From the NCBI RefSeq assembly GCF_012221945.1, contig NZ_CP032549.1, forward strand, positions 2,418,001 to 2,482,000: a stretch of DNA of 64,000 nt, written 5' to 3'. A program made the translations under genes and the position numbers. This document shows, piece by piece, positions 54,406-64,000 of this stretch. Position 1 is the stretch's first letter. Every line of letters starts with the position of its first letter. This stretch comes from Glutamicibacter mishrai. Lineage in GTDB: Bacteria > Actinomycetota > Actinomycetes > Actinomycetales > Micrococcaceae. The notes beneath the pieces are model-generated. The model was not told the DNA's origin. It worked only from the letters and a program-made list of their open reading frames with translations, and searched no databases.

Positions 54406-55872
54406 CTATCGACGCTGTGCCGGAGCAGAACCCTTGATGCACACAGCGAAGACGATCCCTATCGTTGCCAGCACCGCACCGATAATGAACGCGATATGAG
54501 CACCCGAGAACAGGGCCTGCGCAGCGTCAGCGCCGGCGTCGATTTTCGCCTTCGAGATCACAGACATCACCGTGACGAAAATGGTGGTGCCGATGGCTCC
54601 GCCTAATTGCTGTCCAGTGTTGAAAATGGCAGAACCGTGGCCGAAGAGCCGCGGATCCAGCGTCGCCATGGCCGAGGACATCAACCCGGTCATCAACAGT
54701 GCCAGACCGATGGAGAAGACGATATGGGTGATCATGAACATCCACAATTCGGTTTCCGCGTTGATCAGCGTGTAAAGCCACTGGCCAGCGGCGAGCATGA
54801 TGGCACCTGGGATCAGGACTGGACGTGGACCGTGCTTGTCGTAGATGCGACCGAAAATTGGAGAGGCAATCGCCTGGGCAACACCGCCAGGAAGCAACAT
54901 CATGCCGATCTTCAAAGAATCGATGCCCTTGCCTGATTCCAGCAGCAACGGAACGATCATCAATGAGCCGAGCAGGGTGCCAAAGGCGATCATGATCATG
55001 ATGATCGCAAAGGTGAACCCTCGGGAGCTGAAGGCGGAGAGGTTGAGTAGTTCGCGCCCCTGACCGGTCAGCTTTAGCTGTCGCTTGATGAAAATCGCCA
55101 GTGAAACCAAACCAATGACAAAGCTGAGAATCGTCAGTGCCGGGTTGGTCGAGGCGTGCTCGATGCTGGAAATGGCGTACACCAAGAAACCAAAAGCCAG
55201 TGCGGAGAGGGCAACTGAAAGACCGTCCACTCGAATGTTGCGTGCATTGGATGGAACCTTGAAGAAAATGATGCCCAAGATCAGCACCACCGCGGCGATG
55301 GGGAGCATCATCGCAAAGATGTAGTGCCATCCCAGGGCGTGCACTACGGCGCCTGAAACGGTAGGGCCGATCGCAGGACCCACGCCAATGACGATGGAAT
55401 TCAAGCCCATGATGGTGCCGCGCAGGTGGACCGGTACCAACGTGAGGGTAGTGGTCATGAGCAACGGCAAGATGATGGCCGTACCCAGCGCCTGAATGAT
55501 GCGGGCTAAGAGCAAGAAGACAAAGCTCGGGGCAATGACTGCGATGACTGTACCCACCAAGAAACTGATGATGGCAAACATGAACAGCGAACGGTGGTTG
55601 AACCGCTGCAGCAAAAAGCCGGTCGTTGGGATAACCACCGACATGGTGAGCAGGAAGCCAGTGGTGAGCCACTGGCCGGTCGCTGCGGTGATATTCATGT
55701 CAGCCATGATTCCTGGCAGTGCCACAGTCAACACTGTTTCATTCAGAATCATCATGAAAGCTGCCAACGCGAGCGCGGCAATAATGCCGGTGAGCGCCTT
55801 GGTGCTCAACGCTGCTTGAGCGGACTGTGGGGGTGAAGCTTGGGGCTCAGTTTTTGTAGGTTCTGACGTCAC
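54406..55872 (-). CDS. DHA2-type multidrug MFS exporter
   Basis: Fourteen-helix exporter of 488 residues. The family motif LNETVLTVALPGIMADM lies in helix 1, WLTTGFLLTMSVVIPTTGFL in helix 2, and the antiporter motif C region GLNSIVIGVGPAIGPTVSGAVV in helix 5. Start is GTG 55872. It is divergent from a TetR gene, and two matching inverted repeats lie between them, so expression is probably TetR-controlled. Substrates unknown (drugs or other toxic organics). Confidence 0.9.
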   Translation of the reverse strand: MTSEPTKTEPQASPPQSAQAALSTKALTGIIAALALAAFMMILNETVLTVALPGIMADMNITAATGQWLTTGFLLTMSVVIPTTGFLLQRFNHRSLFMFAIISFLVGTVIAVIAPSFVFLLLARIIQALGTAIILPLLMTTTLTLVPVHLRGTIMGLNSIVIGVGPAIGPTVSGAVVHALGWHYIFAMMLPIAAVVLILGIIFFKVPSNARNIRVDGLSVALSALAFGFLVYAISSIEHASTNPALTILSFVIGLVSLAIFIKRQLKLTGQGRELLNLSAFSSRGFTFAIIMIMIAFGTLLGSLMIVPLLLESGKGIDSLKIGMMLLPGGVAQAIASPIFGRIYDKHGPRPVLIPGAIMLAAGQWLYTLINAETELWMFMITHIVFSIGLALLMTGLMSSAMATLDPRLFGHGSAIFNTGQQLGGAIGTTIFVTVMSVISKAKIDAGADAAQALFSGAHIAFIIGAVLATIGIVFAVCIKGSAPAQRR

Positions 55873-55898
55873 TTTTTCTCTTTCTGGGAATCTTCAAC

Positions 55899-55913
55899 TG
55901 TCAAATAGTGACA
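55899..55913. promoter_or_regulatory. TetR-type operator A
   Basis: TGTCA-N5-TGACA inverted repeat in the divergent exporter/TetR promoter. Its partner of the same form starts 33 bp further on. Confidence 0.65.
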
Positions 55914-55931
55914 CAATTTCGTAAGGAAAAG

Positions 55932-55946
55932 TGTCAGAGTGTGACA
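55932..55946. promoter_or_regulatory. TetR-type operator B
   Basis: Second TGTCA-N5-TGACA repeat, same spacing, centre 33 bp from the first. Confidence 0.65.
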
Positions 55947-56009
55947 GGAAACTACTTTTCTTCCGGCTTATGAGACGATCGCTAGAAGTTAACAGGTATG
56001 GAGGAATGC

Positions 56010-56609
56010 ATGGGGATTCGAGATAAGCGCAAGGCTGAGACCTCGCGCAAGATTCAAGCAGCTGCCTTGGACCTTGTTGAAGAGTTCGGTTTGGAAGCCA
56101 CGACCGTGGCACGAATTGCGCAGCAAGTGGGCATCTCGGATCGCACGTTTTTCCGCTATTTTGATTCCAAAGAATCAGCCATCGTCCCCGGACAGGGCGA
56201 GCTGGTTACCGCGTTGACAGGCCTTGAACATGCCGCAGGCGCTACTCCGGCATCGATATTCCAGGCTCTGTTGCAAGTGTGCAGGGATCATTTTTCTGCA
56301 GAAATTGAACAGCATGAATTCCGTCGCGTGACACGCCTGATGGTCTCTGTCCCTAAGCTGCTGTTAATCGCGACCAGTAGGGAACAGGAGCTAGTCGTTG
56401 AGCTGAGTCGGTCACTGGTCGACCGGGGTTTGGTTACACAGATGCAGTCGTTATTGATTGCTGAGATGGTCGCGTCCAGCTGGCGCGTCGCCTGGCAGTG
56501 TTTCACTCAAGCTGAAAGATCTGGAACTAGCGCTGTGCCTTCCGAATTCTTTGAGCAGGCGGTCAAAGAGATGGTGCAAATTTCGTCCACTGGCCTAGCG
56601 CTTTCCTGA
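56010..56609 (+). CDS. TetR-family regulator of the exporter
   Basis: Regulator of 199 residues. HTH: RKIQAAALDLVEEFGLEATTVARIAQQVGISDRTFFRYFDSKES. The ligand domain is unlike known ones. ATG 56010 is chosen since GGAGG lies 5 bases upstream; an ATG at 55998 overlaps that site. It faces away from the exporter gene and probably represses it through the two inverted repeats between them. Confidence 0.9.
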   Translation: MGIRDKRKAETSRKIQAAALDLVEEFGLEATTVARIAQQVGISDRTFFRYFDSKESAIVPGQGELVTALTGLEHAAGATPASIFQALLQVCRDHFSAEIEQHEFRRVTRLMVSVPKLLLIATSREQELVVELSRSLVDRGLVTQMQSLLIAEMVASSWRVAWQCFTQAERSGTSAVPSEFFEQAVKEMVQISSTGLALS

Positions 56610-56657
56610 GTAGCGCCGGAAGCAGCATTGAGTTATGGGAGATTAACTTAAATGTGA

Positions 56658-59051
<2,394 letters not shown>

Positions 59052-59070
59052 TCTCTCCGATACCTAAACA

Positions 59071-59115
59071 GCTGGCCCCAATCCTTCACTGAGGATTGGG
59101 GCCAGCGGCGTTTTA
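59071..59115 (+). terminator. icd terminator
   Basis: Perfect 15-bp stem (59071-59085 with 59092-59106), loop of six, followed by GGCG and TTTT. Confidence 0.85.
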
Positions 59116-59186
59116 ACCTGCTACAAATCAAGAACAGTAATGTTGATTTCCCTGTATTTATATGCATTTATTGCTACCTTGGTGTC

Positions 59187-59462
59187 ATGGCAGCGACTCA
59201 ACCGCTAAGAATCTCTTCTACTGTGGCCGCCCGCAAAGGAATAGGATTCATTACGACCCAGGCTCAGGAACGCCCGGTGACTTTGACGACCCATGGAAAG
59301 CCTATTGCAGTTGTCATGAGCGCTGCCGAGCGCGATGACCAGCTCCGGCTTCTACGTGACGTTGAGTTGAAGGTGCTGAGCATGGCGGCCAACCTCGTTG
59401 CAGACCGTTCAGCAATGTTGACGACGGACCAGGTTCGGGAGAGGCTCCTTGGCACCGATTGA
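59187..59462 (+). CDS. Phd/YefM-type antitoxin
   Basis: Protein of 91 residues with the Phd/YefM fold: SSTVAARKGIGFITTQAQERPVTLTTHGKPIAVVMSAAERDDQLRLL. Such proteins bind their promoter and neutralise a RelE/ParE-type toxin. The toxin-like frame directly after it is broken by two stop codons, so this looks like an orphan antitoxin. It overlaps the toxin frame start by 14 bp. Confidence 0.85.
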   Translation: MAATQPLRISSTVAARKGIGFITTQAQERPVTLTTHGKPIAVVMSAAERDDQLRLLRDVELKVLSMAANLVADRSAMLTTDQVRERLLGTD

Positions 59463-59835
59463 TGAGCTACTGTAACGGCAAATTGAAGTTGTCTTCACCG
59501 AAGAAATCATAGGCTGGCTGGTCGAGAACGTTGTAGCATCGCAGCGGGAAAACGTGATGGACACTATCGTTTCGCTTTTCGCTACTGCACAGGGCAAGCA
59601 CCCTCTTTGAAACCAGAACAAGACAAACTTGGTTGACTTCAACACCATTGAAGCGGCGCAAAGACAGTTTCGCATCATATATAGGTTGAGCGTGCGGGAA
59701 GGCGTTGGCTTGATTGAAGTCATAACAATCGGTCATCGACGTGACGACGAGACGTATGTTGACGTGCACGACCTGATTCAATCCGGCAAACTCAGTGAAG
59801 CAGAGCAGTGCAGGCTCAGATCTGGGATGCGCTGA
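59449..59835 (+). pseudogene. RelE/ParE-like toxin, dead by two stop codons
   Basis: A single frame from TTG 59449 to TGA 59835 reads through TAA at 59473 and TGA at 59608. Between them it encodes RQIEVVFTEEIIGWLVENV...VMDTIVSLFA, and after them FRIIYRLSVREGVGLIEVITIGHRRDDETYVDVHD, which together look like a RelE/ParE toxin (first helices, then strand-rich core ending with GHRRD). Both stops are in the same frame, so simple point changes killed it. Confidence 0.65.
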
Positions 59836-59999
59836 ATCCGATCGCCGACACCAAGGCACGTCTCGGTTTGGAGAATGGGGACTATATGGAAGAGCCGGCT
59901 ACTGAAGGGCTCATTAGATCGGCTGTGGCTTCAGAAGCGCTCGATGGAGGCTTCGCCGGAAAGGTCTTTCAAATACGAAACGTTGCAGAACCTGAATGA
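59808..59999 (+). CDS. Small ORF, unknown
   Basis: A 63-codon frame overlapping the end of the toxin relic encodes an acidic peptide (IWDALNPIADTKARLGLENG, then ATEGLIRSAVASEALDGGF). No family was recognised and no ribosome site is clear. It may be an old part of the toxin locus or chance. Confidence 0.25.
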   Translation: MQAQIWDALNPIADTKARLGLENGDYMEEPATEGLIRSAVASEALDGGFAGKVFQIRNVAEPE

Positions 60000-60578
60000 G
60001 TAGCGTTTTTGGTGTGGCAGTCAGCGGAAATGCGCGAGTGAGCACGCGCGAGCAGAAACCGGAATCGGAAGCGGCAGAGCTGCGCGCGGCCGGAGCCGAG
60101 TAAGTCTTTACTGATCGTGGGGAGTCGAGACGGGAAGCTGCGCGGCAGCAGTGGACCGCGTGCAGGCTCAATTGCAGCCGGGGTACATTGATCATCCGTG
60201 CCCTGGATCAGGTGGCAGGCGAAGAGAGAATGGCCATTGAGATTATCCGCGAGTTGGGGGAGCGCGGTATACGGAGCAAGAGTCTTACAGAGCCATTCTT
60301 GGACGTGGACATATCTACGCCTATGGGTGAAGTCATTGTGGACATCATGGCAGTGATGGCGTAGCTGCGTGTTTCCATGATCAAGGAAAACCCTCGCAGG
60401 GGATTAGTGCACGCGCGCCCAGGGCAGGGTCGGAGGGAGACCGCGCGTCATGGATGCAGACCGCACCGCCACGGCGCGGCAGATGCGCGAAGAAGGGAAG
60501 AGCTATGCGCAGATTGTCAAGATTCTTGGTGTCAGTACAGCGAGCATCTACCGCGCAATATCGGTCATAAACCCTTAA
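59997..60578 (+). pseudogene. Serine resolvase/invertase, degenerate
   Basis: Read on one strand, the pieces give a near full-length Tn3-type resolvase: ARVSTREQKPESEAAELRAAGAE (catalytic Ser), a TAA stop, then VFTDRGESRREAARQQW, RGTLIIRALDQVAGEERMAIEIIRELGERGI, SLTEPFLDVDISTPMGEVIVDIMAVMA, a TAG stop, LRVSMIKENPRRGLVHAR, then a frameshift into the HTH end TARQMREEGKSYAQIVKILGVSTASIYRAIS. Two nonsense codons and at least one frameshift make it inactive. Confidence 0.85.
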
Positions 60579-60645
60579 ACCAAGGTGATAACTAATGTTA
60601 TCGTTCAAGTGAGGGAATGTTTGTTCCGAGGTTTAGGAGGTTGTT

Positions 60646-61104
60646 ATGGGTCAGCTAATGAAACGTCCGCAGCATGAAGAAATGCGCGCGCTGCTGTTGA
60701 AAGCTCGGCAGCGTGTGGAAGTTGACGCACTGGATTACAAGCGCACTTTGAAGGCTGCCGCTGGTGGGATGACTCAGCGTGAGATGGCGGCGCTGCTGGG
60801 TATGTCCCAGCCAGCGGTGGCGAAGGCGTTGCAGCGTGCCCAAGCTGTTCCGGCAGTGGTTGGGGAGTTCAATGCTGCAAGCCCTTATGAGATGTGCCAG
60901 CGGTACGCGGCAGGATTTATTGACCGTGCCGAAGTGGTGCGTCTGCTGGTCGAGTGGCCATATAAACCGACCTCTTGGGCGAACGAGTACGGCGAGTACG
61001 AAGAGAGCCTGGACGGAACTTGGGACGAAGTGGGCGACGCGCTGCGGCATGAGCTGATTGACGCTGCTATTTACGATGAAGTTTTGATGAAAACGGCCGA
61101 TTAG
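60646..61104 (+). CDS. HTH DNA-binding protein, unknown
   Basis: Protein of 152 residues. The first third holds a clear HTH (KAAAGGMTQREMAALLGMSQPAVAKALQRA, about residues 36-65). The rest is acidic, with a W-x-Y-rich stretch (VEWPYKPTSWANEYGEYEESLDGTWDEVGDAL). AGGAGG lies at the ideal distance before ATG 60646, so it is probably expressed. It follows the resolvase relic; no partner gene is adjacent. Could be an antitoxin-like or plasmid-type regulator. Confidence 0.7.
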   Translation: MGQLMKRPQHEEMRALLLKARQRVEVDALDYKRTLKAAAGGMTQREMAALLGMSQPAVAKALQRAQAVPAVVGEFNAASPYEMCQRYAAGFIDRAEVVRLLVEWPYKPTSWANEYGEYEESLDGTWDEVGDALRHELIDAAIYDEVLMKTAD

Positions 61105-61297
61105 ACGGCGAGCAACCGAAGGGTGAATCGTTGGCTAACGACGAATCGATAGAACGACATTAGGTGGCTCTGTGCCAGGTTCTGGCTGAAATGACGGTTA
61201 CGGGGTTTGAGGGGCGACTCGGGTCACGGTTGTTTGGTTGCAAGACCTGAGGGTTGGTCGACAGTTTTTGAAATGATAGAGCAATACTTCCTGAACG

Positions 61298-61337
61298 ATA
61301 TGCCGCTTGGCTATTGAAAAAGGGTCAAGCGGCATAT
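61298..61337. terminator. Hairpin between HTH and hydrolase genes
   Basis: Perfect 12-bp stem ATATGCCGCTTG (61298-61309) with 61326-61337, loop 16. Lies between two convergent genes; no clear T-run. Confidence 0.5.
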
Positions 61338-61361
61338 TGTCGTTGTGGGGCGAATAGTGAT

Positions 61362-62024
61362 CTACATCTTGGAACTTGATGCCTGCGCAATGGCACGTAG
61401 CACCAGATTCGCGACGGCGGGGTCACCCAACACCCGGAAGTGCCCTGAGGAAGCCACCCGATAATTTTGGGCTCCTTCTAAGGTTGAACCGGCAGGAATG
61501 TAAGGATCAAAAGCGGGTGTGATCGTGGTGATCCTTGCGTTAATCGATTCCTGCGCGCCGAGCTCTCGGAGCAATGCGTCATCCTCCCTGAATCCCGAGA
61601 TCACAGCGTGTCGAACCAGGCGAGCATAGGGCGAACCGGCGAAAGGTGTCGCGATGGCGATCAGGTGTTTAATCGATACCGACGGATCTTTGACTAGCAA
61701 ATATTTGCCAATCAACCCACCCTTGCTATGCGCGAGCACAATGATCTGATCGAGCGAGTTCTCCCGTAGGTAGGCCGCGGTGACGGCAGCGGCTTGCACC
61801 ACCGGAATCGTATTGCGGTTCAGTCCCAGTAGTACGTGCACAGGATGTCCGTCCGCATTGATGCGGTCGCATAGCCTGCGCATCATCGTCCAGTTTTCGA
61901 AGACACCGGGGATGATCAGCACCGGCCACGAGCTCCGCTGGCGTAGGAGGCGGGTAACTGCGGACGAAAAATTCCGTGCCCTATTGAATACAGTGCCCAT
62001 CTGCTGTCTTGGACCCAGGACCAT
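61362..62024 (-). CDS. Alpha/beta hydrolase, lipase-like
   Basis: Protein of about 220 residues. It has VLIIPGVFENWTMMRRL (oxyanion strand), the nucleophile motif AHSKGGLIGKYLL, ATPFAGSPYARL, and a C-terminal SSGHFRVLGDPAV with the likely catalytic His; the Asp is probably in AFDPYIPAGS. This is the pattern of lipase class 2-like or PGAP1-like hydrolases. Start is uncertain: ATGs at 62024 and 62000 and a TTG at 62135 are in frame, none with a good ribosome site. Confidence 0.72.
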   Translation of the reverse strand: MVLGPRQQMGTVFNRARNFSSAVTRLLRQRSSWPVLIIPGVFENWTMMRRLCDRINADGHPVHVLLGLNRNTIPVVQAAAVTAAYLRENSLDQIIVLAHSKGGLIGKYLLVKDPSVSIKHLIAIATPFAGSPYARLVRHAVISGFREDDALLRELGAQESINARITTITPAFDPYIPAGSTLEGAQNYRVASSGHFRVLGDPAVANLVLRAIAQASSSKM

Positions 62025-62451
62025 GCGCGAACCAGCGGTAGGGGTCGAGCAGGAGTTCCACGAATTTTCACACTGCCATCGTATCCACCGATGATACGGG
62101 TCATTCGAAAATGACGAATCTACTGAGTAGGACAATAAGCCAGTGAAGAGCGAATCGAGCCTCGCGGTTTCCTCGGACCAACAACACCAATCCGACCATG
62201 CTAAGACGCCGGCTGATGTGGTTGCGTGAAAGGTCGGTGCGACATGGAAGCCATATTGGAGGGACCTGACCCGTGTGCTTGCTTGCCAGGGTGTTGGGAC
62301 TAGTTGGACGTTTCCTCAGCGATAGCACTCTAGGCAAGAGGATGATGGATTCGTTTTCGATCGCCCCAGTAATTCGCCTGCCTTGGGTATTAACCGTGTA
62401 AAGGACTTATTACTTCCATGTAAAAAGTGTCTAATTTTTCGTAAATTACCC
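62025..62451. other. Gap without a recognised gene
   Basis: About 430 bp, AT-richer towards the right. No frame with start and ribosome site was found. The left part may encode a longer N-terminus of the hydrolase. Confidence 0.4.
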
Positions 62452-62494
62452 ATTGTCAGGACGTTTTTGCACTAGTGTCTTAATTGTCAGGACG
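62452..62494. repeat. Direct repeats upstream of the small peptide gene
   Basis: ATTGTCAGGACG occurs at 62452-62463 and again at 62483-62494, 31 bp apart, about three helical turns. The second copy also begins an imperfect inverted repeat (GTCAGGACGA with TCGTGCTGAC, to 62510). Paired direct repeats of this kind often bind response regulators. Confidence 0.55.
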
Positions 62495-62549
62495 AGCTGT
62501 TCGTGCTGACGCGAATTAACTACATGACTAGAACGAATGAGGTAATTTG

Positions 62550-62606
62550 ATGTTGAGTGATCTCCTTGCAACCTTGGTAGAACTAATCCGTAGCCTGGGT
62601 CTCTAA
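62550..62606 (+). CDS. 18-residue amphipathic peptide
   Basis: ATG 62550 to TAA 62606 encodes MLSDLLATLVELIRSLGL. GAGGT lies at 62539-62543, six bases before the ATG, and a strong terminator follows 31 bp after the stop, so this is a complete short transcription unit. On a helix, Leu/Val/Ile fall on one face and Ser, Asp, Glu, Arg on the other, and there is no signal peptide. This is like staphylococcal phenol-soluble modulins and delta-lysin or small type I toxins. Seven of 18 residues are Leu, so a leader peptide for attenuation is the alternative, but no leucine gene follows. Confidence 0.6.
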   Translation: MLSDLLATLVELIRSLGL

Positions 62607-62637
62607 GCTTAAGACCGCAGGCATCGAACGGATGCCG

Positions 62638-62678
62638 TTGGCCGCTGCTCATGGAAATGAGCGGCGGCCAATGATTTT
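62638..62678 (+). terminator. Terminator of the small peptide gene
   Basis: Stem of 15 bp (62638-62652 with 62657-62671, one wobble), GGAA loop, followed by TGATTTT. A smaller hairpin (GGCATC / GATGCC) lies just before it. Confidence 0.8.
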
Positions 62679-62860
62679 AAGTTGCGGGATAAATGTGATA
62701 CCAACGGAAAGTCCGGGAAGTGTGATGTAGATTTTTTAGAATTGCTCAACGAAGAAGGTAACTATTCGATAAAACAATCCATTAATTAACGCGTGAGAAA
62801 CCATTTTGTGGGAAGTTGTCAGTAGTATCGTTCTCAAGTCTTTTGGTCGCGCGAGGAGGA

Positions 62861-63892
62861 ATGATGCATGCTCATTTCCCAGGATCTCAAATGTCCATTG
62901 TTCGGGACCCGGACGGAGTGCGGCGGTTTACTTCGGCGCAACGCCAGGTCCAGCCAACTCGGATCCTCGCTGTTGTAGATCGCGTGCCCTATACCTGCGA
63001 TCCTTCAGGGGCTAAGCACGCTTATGTGCCCTTTTCTGCTGCAGTAGTTCTTGATGGGCATTTAGCGCAACGCAGTGAACGTGGTTTGCATTTCGACTTT
63101 GCCGTGACTCTCTGCGACACCAACCACCGTCCTGTAGTTACGCTTTCCGGAGCTTGCAAGAGTGGTGAGTTAGGGACAGCAATTCTGGATTTGATTGCCG
63201 AATTTACAGGAACGAGTCGGATCGTTAGTCCTGCTTCCATAGATCTTCTGATTTCAAATCGTGATGGTCTTGGATTGAACGATTTGTCGGCTAACCCCGT
63301 CTTCTGCCTAAATCCGTCCTGGCTTTTCGGAATCAACTTAGAACAAGCGACGCAAGCAAACCAAGATGCCTTAACGCCACGCATCGCAGGGTATCGCTCA
63401 CGGTCTTCAGTCGTTGCCTATACAGATGGTTCGCTACCGCACCATGGAAGAGACCGTGGAGCAGGCGCAATGGTGACCATGCAGGGACACTGGGCCTCGC
63501 AGATTTCACCAAGGAATTTCTCTCGAAGTTCGTTGATGGCGGAGACTACCGGCGCGTTATTAGCTTTGCGATACACCCCGTCCGAATCCGACCTCGCTAT
63601 TTTTAGTGACAGTCGAGCCTTGGTGAACTCAATAAATGACATTGTGGCCGGAAGACTTCGGTCCAGACAAGCGCACCATGTAGCACTCGAAATTGCGATA
63701 GCCCGCCGTAGGGGACGTACCCGAGCTGTATGGGTGCGTGGGCACAACGGAAATTGCTATAACGAGGCTGCGGACCGGATAGCCGTACTCATGGCACGCC
63801 ACTTCAACGCTGGGATTGATCCGGCACAGACTCACTCGCTGATGCAAATGATCATTGCCGAAGAGCTGGCGGAGCTTGCACTCGCTGTTTAG
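62861..63892 (+). CDS. Protein with C-terminal RNase H-like domain
   Basis: Protein of 343 residues. The C-terminal 170 residues match RNase HI: VAYTDGSLPHHGRDRGAGAMV (first Asp), AETTGALLALRY (Glu), LAIFSDSRALVNSI (Asp), and WVRGHNGNCYNEAADRIAVLMAR (last Asp), so the four metal-binding acids are present. The N-terminal 170 residues (including TRILAVVDRVPYT and FDFAVTLCD) match nothing recognised; they might be a degenerate second RNase H-like fold. GAGGAGGA directly precedes ATG 62861, so ATG 62864 may be used. Substrate and partners unknown. Confidence 0.8.
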   Translation: MMHAHFPGSQMSIVRDPDGVRRFTSAQRQVQPTRILAVVDRVPYTCDPSGAKHAYVPFSAAVVLDGHLAQRSERGLHFDFAVTLCDTNHRPVVTLSGACKSGELGTAILDLIAEFTGTSRIVSPASIDLLISNRDGLGLNDLSANPVFCLNPSWLFGINLEQATQANQDALTPRIAGYRSRSSVVAYTDGSLPHHGRDRGAGAMVTMQGHWASQISPRNFSRSSLMAETTGALLALRYTPSESDLAIFSDSRALVNSINDIVAGRLRSRQAHHVALEIAIARRRGRTRAVWVRGHNGNCYNEAADRIAVLMARHFNAGIDPAQTHSLMQMIIAEELAELALAV

Positions 63893-63923
63893 TCTGTTGT
63901 TCGTTGGATGAATTCCAGGATTC

Positions 63924-64000
63924 CTAAAGCCCGCGACCAGCCTCCCACAAATTATCAGCAGTGCCGGTCAGCAAGGCATTGAGCGAGACCGCCTGGGCAT
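63924..64000 (-). CDS. C-terminal end of a gene cut by the window edge
   Basis: On the minus strand an open frame enters from the window edge and ends at TAG (63924-63926), reading AQAVSLNALLTGTADNLWEAGRGL. Too short to assign. The frame could be chance, but its composition is protein-like. Confidence 0.35.
   Translation of the reverse strand, partial: AQAVSLNALLTGTADNLWEAGRGL

Noticed and set aside
59467-59859. Minus-strand 130-codon frame beside the antitoxin
   Set aside because: Antisense to the toxin relic, which has recognisable toxin motifs on the plus strand.
62550-62606. Leucine-codon attenuator leader peptide
   Set aside because: Seven Leu codons and a following terminator fit the idea, but the downstream gene is an RNase H-like protein, not leucine biosynthesis, and the helix is strongly amphipathic. 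Not fully excluded.

Overview
The window reads as chromosome of a high-GC actinobacterium of the Micrococcaceae, most likely Arthrobacter or Glutamicibacter (inference). Pointers are a LysM-carrying resuscitation-promoting factor, a monomeric NADP isocitrate dehydrogenase, the DUF6350 / purN / purH gene set, a tryptophan dioxygenase beside a PaaX-type regulator, and an ISL3-type end resembling the corynebacterial IS31831/IS1207 group. No rRNA, tRNA or CRISPR array was recognised.

Layout. 1-8.8 kb: housekeeping and envelope genes (polysaccharide-deacetylase-like lipoprotein, large nuclease-helicase, small membrane protein, M50-type peptidase, YihY/BrkB protein, Rpf behind a structured leader). 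8.9-14.5 kb: catabolic genes (CoA transferase, PaaX regulator, tryptophan 2,3-dioxygenase, flavin reductase, HpaH and HpaI). 14.5-31 kb: DUF6350, purN and purH, normally close neighbours, are held apart by two inserted blocks. The first is a decayed sugar locus: a GH32 C-terminal fragment, a VanZ gene, a secreted-protein gene cut by an ISL3 end, an ISL3 transposase fragment and a LacI gene with a nonsense codon. The second holds an atypical SDR, a GH38 alpha-mannosidase, a TetR regulator, a GIY-YIG-like protein, an MFS transporter and a DUF4303 protein. 31-32.3 kb holds no intact gene.

32.4-43.5 kb is a glycoside-use island: MFS transporter, LacI regulator, GH78 alpha-L-rhamnosidase, GH3 beta-glucosidase, GH2 enzyme and SDR. 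Both of its promoters carry a pair of the same near-palindromic operator with the same 38-bp centre spacing, so the LacI protein probably controls both. The glycosidases lack signal peptides, so the glycoside is probably imported and then cut inside the cell.

44.1-52.5 kb is a 5-oxoproline locus like the Bacillus ycsG-ycsI-kip-ycsF set: an NRAMP-like transporter without metal-site motifs, a UPF0317 protein, PxpA, a PxpB-PxpC fusion, a biotin carboxylase/BCCP protein, an FCD-type GntR regulator and an adenine/adenosine deaminase. A 13-15-bp palindrome with core TTGTTCAACAA lies twice before the transporter and once before pxpA, which points to one regulon. 52.5-59.1 kb: formate-THF ligase, a DHA2 drug exporter with a divergent TetR regulator and two matching operators, and isocitrate dehydrogenase.

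59.1-64 kb is an accessory zone: a Phd/YefM antitoxin with a dead toxin partner, a dead serine resolvase, an HTH protein, a hydrolase, an 18-residue amphipathic peptide gene with its own Shine-Dalgarno sequence and terminator, and a protein with a C-terminal RNase H fold. The small peptide gene is the best candidate here for something undescribed.
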